Source: Chloroflexota bacterium
GTDB lineage: Bacteria > Chloroflexota > Dehalococcoidia > GIF9 > UBA5629
Assembly (NCBI GenBank): GCA_026389695.1
Contig: JAPLHI010000128.1
Span: 1-5,014, forward strand
Direction: 5' to 3'
DNA: 5,014 nt
Part shown: positions 1 to 5,004 of the stretch, one piece after another
Numbering within the stretch: position 1 is the first letter of the stretch
Layout: each line of letters starts with the position of its first letter
Notes under the pieces: model-generated
Seen by the model: only the letters and a program-made list of their open reading frames with translations
Told to the model about the DNA's origin: nothing
Databases searched by the model: none
Program-made: the position numbers and the translations under genes

Positions 1-22
1 TGAATTCTGATACTTCTGCCAA
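1..22 (-). CDS. Possible 5' end of the next gene after purL (partial, unidentified)
   Basis: On the minus strand, 22 nt after the purL stop, a TTG codon at 22-20 is preceded by GGAG (34-31) with an 8-nt spacer, the same SD-plus-TTG arrangement seen for purL. The reading frame stays open to the window edge and gives M-A-E-V-S-E-F. Only seven codons are visible, so no function can be given. The short gap suggests it belongs to the purQL transcript. It could be a chance SD-like match; extending the sequence leftwards would settle it. Confidence 0.35.
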
Positions 23-43
23 TTCTGTTACTCCGGAATTTAG

Positions 44-2239
44 TTAGTGATTTAGTAAACCGTTCCACCATGCCTGATGAAGCCGGCTGACGGGTAAATC
101 GATGTATCCTTTAATAATGCATTGGACGCCGCCTGTAATGCCAAGCCTTGCAATGGGGACATTGAGCCTAAGGGCCAGGGTTTCCAGCCTGCGGGCTGCT
201 TTGGGATTGGCGGAAACTACTATTCTCGACTGCGCCTCTCCGAAAAGCGCGGCGTCCAGACGGCCTTTGGCTTCTATTTTGCCGGTGAACCCGATGTTGC
301 CTAAGATGCAGCTCTCTGCCAGGGTGACTGCCAGGCCGCCGTCCGAGCAATCATGGGCGGAGTTCAACAAACCCCGCTCAATGGCCCTGATTACACAGGC
401 CTGGACGCGCTTTTCCTTCTCAATATCAATGTGCTGGCTGCCTTTTACCAACTCGTGTGCCATTTCCAGGTACTCGCTGCTGCCGATGCTGTCATCATCC
501 GCCGCTTCCCCGATCAAGAACACTATATCTCCACCATGTTTGAACCCTGCCGAGCAGTAATGTTTTACATCCTTGATCAGGCCGACCATACCGACAACCG
601 GTGTGGGGAAAATGGCTATGCCCCGTGTCTCATTATAAAGGCTGACGTTTCCGCTGATAACGGGTATTTTCAGTTTCTTGCATGCCTGTGACATGCCTTT
701 AATACATTCCTGCAACTGGTAGTAGACATCGTTTTTCTCAGGGTTGCCGAAGTTCAGGCAGTTGGTAATGGCCGCGGGCCTGGCGCCGCTGCATGCCGTA
801 TTGCGGGCTGCTTCAGCTACAGCGATAACGCCTCCGATAAAGGGGTTTACATAACAATAACGGCCGTTACCGTCGGTGACCATAGATATTGCCTTGGAAG
901 TTTCCTGGATGCGCAGAACGGCGGCGTCGCTGCCCGGAAGCACCACCGTATTGTCGCCCACCTGATGGTCATACTGCCTGTAGACTGCGTGCTTGCTGCA
1001 GATATTGGGCGCAGCCAGCAGTTTGAGCAGCATATCGCCTGTTTTACCGGGGGCAATGTTTTTAATTTTATTTAAATCCAAACGCTGAAGCTCATCCAGC
1101 CAGCCCGGCCGCGTCGGCCTCAGCCGGTATACTGGCGGTGTATTAAGTAGCTTCACCGGGGCATTGGCTACAACTTCCGCCCCGTCCCTGATGACGACCA
1201 TGCCGTCTGCTGTGACTGTGCCGATGATATCCGAGTGCAGTTCCCAGCGGTCGAAGAGGGCTTTGACCTTGTTTTCATATCCCTTTTTAACTATAACGAT
1301 CATCCTCTCCTGTGACTCGGAGAGCATGACCTCGTAGGGTGTCATGCCTTTTTCGCGGCGCGGTACCTTCCGAACATCGATATCAAGGCCGGATTTACCC
1401 TTGTCTGCCGCCTCGATCGTGGCGCTGGTAAGGCCAGCCGCCCCGCAGTCCTGCATGCCCACGATCCAATCGGTTTTGGCCAGTTCCAGGCAGGCTTCAA
1501 TCAGCAATTTTTCCATGAAGGGATTGCCGACCTGTACGGCTGAGCGGAGCTCACGCACTTCTTCGAAGGTGCGTGACGCCAGTCCCGAAGCGCCGTGGAG
1601 CCCGTCGCGTCCCGTATCTGCGCCTACCAGCATGATGAGGTTGCCTTCGCCCGATGCGCGCGCCTTGACCAGGCCGTCGGACCTGCCGATGCCGAGGCAG
1701 AGGGCATTAACCAGCGGATTGCCTGTATAGCACTGATCGAAATATATCTCACCGCCGACGTCGGCAATGCCGAGGCAGTTGCCATAGCTGGCGATACCGC
1801 CCACCACACCGCCGAATAAGTAGCGGTTGTGGGGTTCCGACAGGGGGCCGAAGCGCAGTGAATTCATCAGTGCGATAGGCCTCAAGCCCATGGTAAAGAT
1901 ATCGCGGACTATGCCGCCCACACCTGTAGCCGCTCCCTGGTAAGGCTCGATATACGAGGGGTGGTTATGCGATTCCATCTTAAAGCCAATCACCTGGCCG
2001 TCACCGATGTCAATCACGCCGGCATTCTCCTCGCCGGGCTTGATCAGCACATGCTTGCCCGCCGTGGGGAATATTCTGAGCAGCGCTTTGGAATACTTGT
2101 AGCCGCAGTGCTCACTCCATAGAGAACCGAACAGGCCCAGCTCTACGGGCGTGGGTTCCCTGCCCAGCTTCTCAACGATGAGGTTGTACTCTTTGCGGCT
2201 GAGCGCTATTTCATCGAGTGTTTCTTTAGATACCGGCAA
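44..2239 (-). CDS. purL: Phosphoribosylformylglycinamidine synthase subunit PurL (FGAM synthase, synthetase subunit)
   Basis: Synthetase subunit of FGAM synthase (EC 6.3.5.3). It converts formylglycinamide ribonucleotide, ATP and ammonia supplied by PurQ into FGAM, step four of cytosolic de novo purine synthesis. From the TTG at 2239 it is 731 residues, the usual size of the small PurL that works with separate PurQ and PurS. Visible motifs, in order: WSEHCGYKYSK (41-51), the catalytic-His region; MESHNHPS (88-95) and PYQGAATGVGG (99-109), for nucleotide and substrate binding; GRDGLHGAS (210-218); QVGNPFMEK (236-244); MQDCGAAGL (262-270); SESQERM (307-313). The second AIRS-type half contains RQYDHQVGDNTV (421-432), then SGNVSLYNE and HDCSDGGLAVTLAES. 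Two AIRS-N/AIRS-C pairs are therefore present and intact. Start choice: the frame is open up to an ATG at 2290, but that start would add 17 residues unlike the family inside purQ. The TTG has GGGAG 7 nt upstream and overlaps the purQ stop, so coupled translation is likely. Confidence 0.96.
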   Translation of the reverse strand: MPVSKETLDEIALSRKEYNLIVEKLGREPTPVELGLFGSLWSEHCGYKYSKALLRIFPTAGKHVLIKPGEENAGVIDIGDGQVIGFKMESHNHPSYIEPYQGAATGVGGIVRDIFTMGLRPIALMNSLRFGPLSEPHNRYLFGGVVGGIASYGNCLGIADVGGEIYFDQCYTGNPLVNALCLGIGRSDGLVKARASGEGNLIMLVGADTGRDGLHGASGLASRTFEEVRELRSAVQVGNPFMEKLLIEACLELAKTDWIVGMQDCGAAGLTSATIEAADKGKSGLDIDVRKVPRREKGMTPYEVMLSESQERMIVIVKKGYENKVKALFDRWELHSDIIGTVTADGMVVIRDGAEVVANAPVKLLNTPPVYRLRPTRPGWLDELQRLDLNKIKNIAPGKTGDMLLKLLAAPNICSKHAVYRQYDHQVGDNTVVLPGSDAAVLRIQETSKAISMVTDGNGRYCYVNPFIGGVIAVAEAARNTACSGARPAAITNCLNFGNPEKNDVYYQLQECIKGMSQACKKLKIPVISGNVSLYNETRGIAIFPTPVVGMVGLIKDVKHYCSAGFKHGGDIVFLIGEAADDDSIGSSEYLEMAHELVKGSQHIDIEKEKRVQACVIRAIERGLLNSAHDCSDGGLAVTLAESCILGNIGFTGKIEAKGRLDAALFGEAQSRIVVSANPKAARRLETLALRLNVPIARLGITGGVQCIIKGYIDLPVSRLHQAWWNGLLNH

Positions 2240-2912
2240 TGATAGACTCCCAGATAATATTACCGTCGGTACTGCCCAGTACATCCTCACATGAACGTTC
2301 GGGGTGCGGCATCATACCGAGCACGTTACCCTTCGCGTTAAGAATTCCGGCTATATTGTTCAGCGCTCCGTTGGGATTGGCTTCTCTGGTAACCTCTCCA
2401 CCGGGCGTAGCGTAGCGGAAGGCCACGCGGCCGGCATCCTCCAGCTTCTTAAGCGTATCGTCATCGGCATAATAGCGGCCCTCGTAGTGGGAGATGGGGA
2501 TTTTCAGCACCTGGCCCTGACGGCATTTATGGGTAAAGACGGTGGCAATATTCTCGGTTTTCAGGAAAGTCCACTGGCAGCGGTACTCGAGGTGATCGTT
2601 CTGCCTGAGTACGCCCGGCAGCAGGTGGGCTTCGCAGAGCACCTGGAAGCCGTTGCAGATACCGATGACGGGCTTGCCTTTTTTATCGAATGCCGCCACT
2701 GCTTCCATAACGGGGGAGAAGCGAGCGATAGCGCCGGTGCGCAGGTAATCGCCATAGGAAAATCCGCCGGGGAGAATAATGCAATCGTAATCGGAAAGGT
2801 CGGTTTCTTTGTGCCAGACGTAAGCGGCCTTTTGCCCCAGTATATTATGCACGGAATAATAGCAGTCGCGGTCACTCCAGGTTCCGGGGAAGACTACTAT
2901 ACCGAATTTCAA
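2226..2912 (-). CDS. purQ: Phosphoribosylformylglycinamidine synthase subunit PurQ (glutamine amidotransferase)
   Basis: Class I glutamine amidotransferase that hydrolyses glutamine and passes ammonia to PurL in the FGAM synthase complex. Numbered from the GTG at 2921, visible features are the N-terminal strand KFGIVVFPGTW (5-15), the oxyanion-region LPGGFSYGDYLR (50-61), the nucleophile elbow GICNGFQVL (87-95) with catalytic Cys89, and the PHPERS motif (205-210) with His206 and Glu208, completing the Cys-His-Glu triad. Length (228-231 residues) is normal for stand-alone PurQ. Start: a stop codon (TAA, 2927-2925) lies just upstream in frame, leaving only GTG at 2921 or TTG at 2912. I prefer TTG because the protein then begins M-K-F-G like other PurQ proteins and an AAAGAG weak SD lies 8 nt upstream; the GTG has no SD. 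The 3' end overlaps purL by 14 nt. PurS, the third subunit, is not in this window. Confidence 0.95.
   Translation of the reverse strand: MKFGIVVFPGTWSDRDCYYSVHNILGQKAAYVWHKETDLSDYDCIILPGGFSYGDYLRTGAIARFSPVMEAVAAFDKKGKPVIGICNGFQVLCEAHLLPGVLRQNDHLEYRCQWTFLKTENIATVFTHKCRQGQVLKIPISHYEGRYYADDDTLKKLEDAGRVAFRYATPGGEVTREANPNGALNNIAGILNAKGNVLGMMPHPERSCEDVLGSTDGNIIWESIIAGI
2240..2251 (-). promoter_or_regulatory. Ribosome binding site of purL inside the end of purQ
   Basis: GGGAG at 2251-2247 lies 7 nt before the TTG at 2239-2237. It sits within the last codons of purQ, so ribosomes finishing purQ (stop TAA at 2228-2226) are well placed to restart on purL. This site favours the TTG over the upstream in-frame ATG at 2290. 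Confidence 0.7.
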
Positions 2913-2930
2913 TTTGAACACTCTTTAGAT

Positions 2931-2953
2931 AAAAATCGCGGCATCCATGCCGC
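2931..2953 (-). terminator. Intrinsic terminator or attenuator upstream of purQ
   Basis: On the minus strand GCGGCAT-GG-ATGCCGC is a perfect inverted repeat (2953-2938; in RNA a 6-bp stem with a UGGA loop), followed by GA and then TTTTT (2935-2931). This is the form of a rho-independent terminator. The T-run is on the minus-strand side only, so it acts in the direction of the genes. It lies 84 nt after the yqeY stop and 18 nt before the preferred purQ start. It may end the rpsU-yqeY transcript or act as an attenuator in the purQL leader. I see no obvious competing antiterminator stem. Confidence 0.6.
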
Positions 2954-3001
2954 AAATAAGCTGTTAAACCGGTCTATGCAGATGTCGAGTTAAAACCTGT
3001 G

Positions 3002-3010
3002 CTTATACCA
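3002..3010 (-). promoter_or_regulatory. Weak candidate promoter for purQL (extended -10)
   Basis: TGGTATAAG (3010-3002, minus strand) fits an extended -10 element (TGn followed by a TATAAT-like hexamer, 5 of 6). No recognisable -35 hexamer lies 16-18 bp upstream. A transcript from here would begin near 2995 and cross the hairpin at 2953-2931 before reaching purQ. Tentative; purQL could instead be read through from the rpsU promoter. Confidence 0.25.
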
Positions 3011-3026
3011 GGGGAGTATTCCAGAG

Positions 3027-3041
3027 TATAACCGGGTTATA
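3027..3041. promoter_or_regulatory. Perfect 15-bp palindrome over the yqeY stop codon, operator-like
   Basis: TATAACC-G-GGTTATA has two perfect 7-bp arms around one central base. It overlaps the yqeY stop codon (3039-3037) and lies about 115-130 nt upstream of purQ. With a one-base centre and AT-rich ends it would make a poor RNA hairpin, so a dimeric repressor site is the more natural reading. Chance occurrence is possible, and no second identical copy exists in the window. Confidence 0.3.
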
Positions 3042-3486
3042 GTTTGCTTAAGAGCTCGGTGACGATGTTATTTACCTCGCCGCCGTCTGCCTTGCCCTTC
3101 ACCTGCGGCATAAGCTTCTGCATTACCTTGCCCTTGTCGCCGGGGCCTTTGGCTCCCGCTTCCCCGATAACTTTCTGAACCAGGGCTGTTATCTCATCAC
3201 GTCCCATCTGTGCAGGCATATATGCCTGCAGCATGGACAGTTCCGTCTTCTCTTTATCGGCAAGGTCCTGGCGGTTGCCTTTCTCGTAGGCCTCGATGCT
3301 CTCACGACGCTGTTTGATTTCCCTGGATATCACGGTGATGATTCCCGCGTCGTCGAGCTTCTTCTGCTGGGCTATCTCCGCATAATTCACCGCCGAGAGA
3401 ACCATGCGCAGCACCGTCATGCGGAGCTGCTCCCTGCCCCTCATTGCGGATTTAAGATCTTCGTTTAATTTATCCAGAAGTGCCAT
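3037..3486 (-). CDS. yqeY: GatB/YqeY domain-containing protein
   Basis: A 149-residue protein of the GatB/YqeY family, resembling the C-terminal helical domain of the GatB subunit of Asp/Glu-tRNA amidotransferase. The stand-alone protein's function is not firmly established; a link to tRNA or translation is inferred from the GatB relationship. Seen in the sequence: an N-terminal helical segment (M-A-L-L-D-K-L-N-E-D-L-K-S-A-M-R-G), TVLRMVLSAVNYAEI (about 24-38), ISREIKQRRESIEAY (about 53-67), LQAYMPAQM (about 86-94), and a C-terminal GDKGKVMQKLMPQVKGKADG segment before the last helix. Length is normal and nothing is broken. The ATG lies 2 nt after the rpsU stop with AGGAT just upstream, so translation is probably coupled to rpsU, a gene pairing found in many bacteria. 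No membrane segment or signal peptide. Confidence 0.93.
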   Translation of the reverse strand: MALLDKLNEDLKSAMRGREQLRMTVLRMVLSAVNYAEIAQQKKLDDAGIITVISREIKQRRESIEAYEKGNRQDLADKEKTELSMLQAYMPAQMGRDEITALVQKVIGEAGAKGPGDKGKVMQKLMPQVKGKADGGEVNNIVTELLSKL

Positions 3487-3488
3487 GG

Positions 3489-3671
3489 CTATCCTGTTCG
3501 ATTGCTCTTGCGGCGTTTGGTTGCCTCTTTGCGCTTGCGCTTGATGCTGGGCTTTTCGTAAAAGCCCCTGCGGCGCACTTCGCTGATTACCCCTTCCTGC
3601 TGTACCTTCCTGGTGAAACGCCTCAAAAGGCTCTCAAAGCTCTCTCCTTCTCCAAGTCTAACTTCGGGCAC
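3489..3671 (-). CDS. rpsU: 30S ribosomal protein S21
   Basis: A 60-residue bS21, a small basic protein of the 30S subunit near the mRNA exit/anti-SD region. Evidence: M-P-E-V-R-L-G-E-G-E-S-F-E-S-L-L-R-R-F at the start, then a helix with KVQQEGVISEVRRRGFYEKP (26-45), which matches the family signature, and a very basic tail of K-R-K-R-K and K-R-R-K runs. Family members are usually about 57-71 residues, so it is complete. The start is GTG (3671-3669), with the SD-like AAGGAAGTGA ending 6 nt upstream. First gene after the strong promoter at 3742-3770; yqeY follows 2 nt after its TAG stop. Confidence 0.95.
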   Translation of the reverse strand: MPEVRLGEGESFESLLRRFTRKVQQEGVISEVRRRGFYEKPSIKRKRKEATKRRKSNRTG

Positions 3672-3741
3672 TAAAATTCACTTCCTTCTTCTTTATTTCT
3701 GGCCGCCCTTCTGGGAACAAAAAGGCAACTGACGATAGGAA

Positions 3742-3770
3742 ATTTTAAACTCTTTGCCCTGCTATGTCAA
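3742..3770 (-). promoter_or_regulatory. Strong sigma-70-type promoter for rpsU-yqeY
   Basis: On the minus strand TTGACA (3770-3765, perfect -35) is separated by exactly 17 bp from TAAAAT (3747-3742, 5 of 6 of the -10 consensus). The predicted start near 3735 gives a leader of about 64 nt before the rpsU GTG. The -35 box begins only 11 nt after the stop codon of the upstream crotonase gene, and no terminator hairpin is visible between them, so some read-through from that gene is possible. A small CCC-AGAA-GGG hairpin lies in the leader; I cannot assign it a role. Confidence 0.75.
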
Positions 3771-3781
3771 TGTGAATGTAA

Positions 3782-4588
3782 CTATTTCCCCTTGAACCTG
3801 GGCGGGCGTTTCTCCAGGAAGGCCGCTACGCCCTCTTTGACATCCTCGGAATCGCCGGCGACGCGCTGCATGTAATCTTCAATTCCCATCTGGGTAATCA
3901 CCGAATCGGTTTTCAGAGAGGTCCAGGCCATCTGCTTGACCATATCGATAGCCAGCGACGGCCCTGAGGCTAACTGTAAAGCAAATTCTCGTGCTGATTT
4001 CATTAATTCATCATGCGGCACCACACGGTTGACCATGCCGATGCGTTCCGCTTCCCGGGCGTCGATTATTTCACCGGTCCACATCAGTTCCATAGCTTTG
4101 CTGACGCCGACCAGCCGGGGAAGGTAAAAGGAAATGCCAGCGTCCGGCACCAGCCCGCGCTTGATGAATATGGCTGAGAAAGAGGCTTTTGCGGAAGCGA
4201 TCCTGATGTCGGCTGCCAGAGCATAGGAAAGCCCTGCACCTACCGCCGGGCCGTTGACGGCGGCGATGATGGGCTTGGTGAATCTGGACATTTGTTGAAT
4301 GCCCCAGCCGAGACCGGCGAAGGGGCTGATGCTTTCAGCGCGGCTGACGCCCGGTTGTTTTCTATCCGTGATACTGGTGTCTCCGGAAAGGTCGGCACCC
4401 GAACAAAAACCACGCCCGGCGCCGGTCATGATCAATACTTTAACCCTGTCATCCTCATTAAGCAGTTTGATGGCCGTGGCCATCTCACGCAGTATCAGTG
4501 GATTGAGGGCGTTAAGTTTACCGGGCCTGTTAAGTGTGAGGGTAGCGATCTCGTCTTCTATTTCAACGATGATGTGTTTATATGTCAT
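3782..4588 (-). CDS. Enoyl-CoA hydratase/isomerase (crotonase) family protein, probably isomerase-like
   Basis: A 268-residue soluble crotonase-fold enzyme that acts on an acyl-CoA thioester. Visible motifs: TLTLNRPGKLNALN (16-29), GRGFCSGADLSG (58-69) forming the first half of the oxyanion hole, KPIIAAVNGPAVGAG (105-119) forming the second half, ADIRIASAKASF (126-137), GLVPDAGISFYLPRLVG (145-161), and a C-terminal EGVAAFLEKRPPRFKGK. By alignment from memory with rat mitochondrial enoyl-CoA hydratase, the two catalytic glutamates (144 and 164) are replaced by Ser121 and Phe141. An acidic residue, Asp149, occupies the PD[SA]G position used by PaaG-type ring/enoyl isomerases. A simple hydratase role is therefore doubtful; substrate unknown. 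Start: the frame is open to an ATG at 4636, but GGAGGT (4599-4594) sits 5 nt before the ATG at 4588, which also gives the normal family N-terminus. No neighbouring fatty-acid genes are visible. Confidence 0.9.
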   Translation of the reverse strand: MTYKHIIVEIEDEIATLTLNRPGKLNALNPLILREMATAIKLLNEDDRVKVLIMTGAGRGFCSGADLSGDTSITDRKQPGVSRAESISPFAGLGWGIQQMSRFTKPIIAAVNGPAVGAGLSYALAADIRIASAKASFSAIFIKRGLVPDAGISFYLPRLVGVSKAMELMWTGEIIDAREAERIGMVNRVVPHDELMKSAREFALQLASGPSLAIDMVKQMAWTSLKTDSVITQMGIEDYMQRVAGDSEDVKEGVAAFLEKRPPRFKGK

Positions 4589-4593
4589 CTTTG

Positions 4594-4599
4594 ACCTCC
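4594..4599 (-). promoter_or_regulatory. Strong Shine-Dalgarno for the crotonase gene
   Basis: GGAGGT on the minus strand, 5 nt before the ATG at 4588-4586. It decides the start, because it lies inside the longer open frame that begins at 4636. I found no convincing -35/-10 pair between 4600 and 4680. Confidence 0.8.
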
Positions 4600-4632
4600 G
4601 GCAGGTTAGTTCAAAATGCGGCACTAATGATA

Positions 4633-4647
4633 ACATTACTGCAATGT
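4633..4647. repeat. Short inverted repeat upstream of the crotonase gene
   Basis: ACATT-ACTGC-AATGT is a perfect 5-bp inverted repeat with a 5-nt centre, about 45-60 bp upstream of the crotonase start. It runs into TGTCATAG, which resembles the first bases of the repeat arms further right. It may be the degraded edge of the repeat field or an operator; too short to decide. Confidence 0.25.
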
Positions 4648-4652
4648 CATAG
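4643..4652. repeat. Left copy of a 10-bp direct repeat bounding the repeat field
   Basis: AATGTCATAG occurs here and again, exactly, at 5005-5014, 362 bp apart, close to three 121-bp periods. The sequence after it (TGTCATAGCGAAAAGCG) looks like a degenerate start of the REP-like arm. It is therefore more likely part of the repeat family than a target-site duplication. Confidence 0.4.
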
Positions 4653-4678
4653 CGAAAAGCGTTTTCTAATCATGTAAC

Positions 4679-4754
4679 TGCGAGGAATGAAATGACGAAG
4701 CAAGCTCGCCTCTCGGCATCACAGGGAGATTACCACGCTTCGCTCGCAATGACA
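4679..4754. repeat. REP-like inverted repeat pair, first (most degenerate) copy
   Basis: The left arm (4679-4707) contains TGCGAGGAATGAAATGACG and GAAGCAAGCTC. The right arm (4726-4754) contains GAGATTACCACGCTTCGCTC followed by GCAATGACA. Read on opposite strands, both give the TG(TCAT)TGCGAG...GAAGC...CTC pattern of intergenic repeats common in many bacterial genomes. The arms are imperfectly complementary and separated by about 18 nt. Confidence 0.6.
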
Positions 4755-4792
4755 GAAAGGTGAGATGTCATCACCAGACACTAACTTTAATA

Positions 4793-4875
4793 TGCCATCA
4801 CGAGGGACGCAGTACAGTGGTGATCTCTGTAGAAATGTCGGCTGCAGAGATTACCACGCTTCGCTCGCAATGACA
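4793..4875. repeat. REP-like inverted repeat pair, second copy
   Basis: The left arm 4793-4827 begins TGCCATCACGAGGGACGCAG and ends GTGGTGATCTC. The right arm 4847-4875 begins GAGATTACCACGCTTCGCTC and ends GCAATGACA. The GTGGTGATCTC/GAGATTACCAC and TGCCATCACGAG/CTCGCAATGACA ends pair with few mismatches around a 19-nt spacer, so a long imperfect hairpin could form in DNA or RNA. Confidence 0.75.
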
Positions 4876-4913
4876 GAAAGGTGAGATGTCATCACCAGGC
4901 ACTAACTTTAATA

Positions 4914-4996
4914 TGTCATCACGAGGGACGCAGTTCCGTGGTGATCTCTGTAGAAATGTCGGCTGCAGAGATTACCACGCTTCGCTCGTAATGACA
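4914..4996. repeat. REP-like inverted repeat pair, third copy
   Basis: The left arm 4914-4948 begins TGTCATCACGAGGGACGCAG and ends CGTGGTGATCTC. The right arm 4968-4996 begins GAGATTACCACGCTTCGCTC and ends GTAATGACA. Outer ends TGTCAT/ATGACA pair perfectly. Same 19-nt spacer as the second copy. It closes the tandem array; what follows (ACTAAGGT, then AATGTCATAG) is not the linker seen after the other copies. Confidence 0.75.
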
Positions 4997-5004
4997 ACTA
5001 AGGT

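Larger units (their letters stand above)
4726..4996. repeat. 121-bp tandem repeat array, two full copies and a partial third
   Basis: Unit 1 is 4726-4846 and unit 2 is 4847-4967; they differ at only four positions (AGACA/AGGCA, ATGCC/ATGTC, AGTACAG/AGTTCCG). The third copy matches for 29 bases (4968-4996, one C-to-T change) and then diverges. Each unit contains a right arm GAGATTACCACGCTTCGCTC..., a linker with GGTGAGATGTCATCACC, an AT-rich stretch (ACTAACTTTAATA), a left arm starting TG[CT]CATCACGAGGGACGCAG, and the spacer TGTAGAAATGTCGGCTGCA. No open reading frame of note or transposase is present. High identity indicates recent tandem duplication of one REP-type module. Confidence 0.9.

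Noticed and set aside
102..560. 152-codon plus-strand open frame antisense to purL
   Set aside because: Overlaps conserved purL coding sequence; its translation shows no family features and there is no sign of a plus-strand operon.
1344..1730. 128-codon plus-strand open frame antisense to purL
   Set aside because: Low-complexity Ser/Arg/Pro-rich translation typical of an antisense frame, opposite the conserved first half of purL.
2925..2948. Seven-codon mini-ORF (M-D-A-A-I-F-I, stop) just before purQ as a leader peptide
   Set aside because: It has no SD, its codons include no run of a regulatory amino acid, and it lies inside the terminator hairpin, so it is most likely incidental.
2304..2993. 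229-codon plus-strand open frame
   Set aside because: It lies antisense to purQ, whose catalytic motifs are intact, and its translation has no recognisable domain. It is a shadow frame of a moderately GC-rich gene.
2955..3036. Purine or other riboswitch in the purQ leader
   Set aside because: The space before the hairpin is about 80 nt and shows no three-way-junction pairing or conserved core that I can recognise.
4299..4652. 117-codon plus-strand open frame (and a 100-codon one at 4292-4594)
   Set aside because: Both are antisense to the crotonase gene and have no recognisable family; the minus-strand gene has full motifs and a strong SD.
4600..4680. Promoter for the crotonase gene
   Set aside because: TATCAT is present as a possible -10, but no -35-like hexamer occurs at 16-18 bp, so I do not call it.
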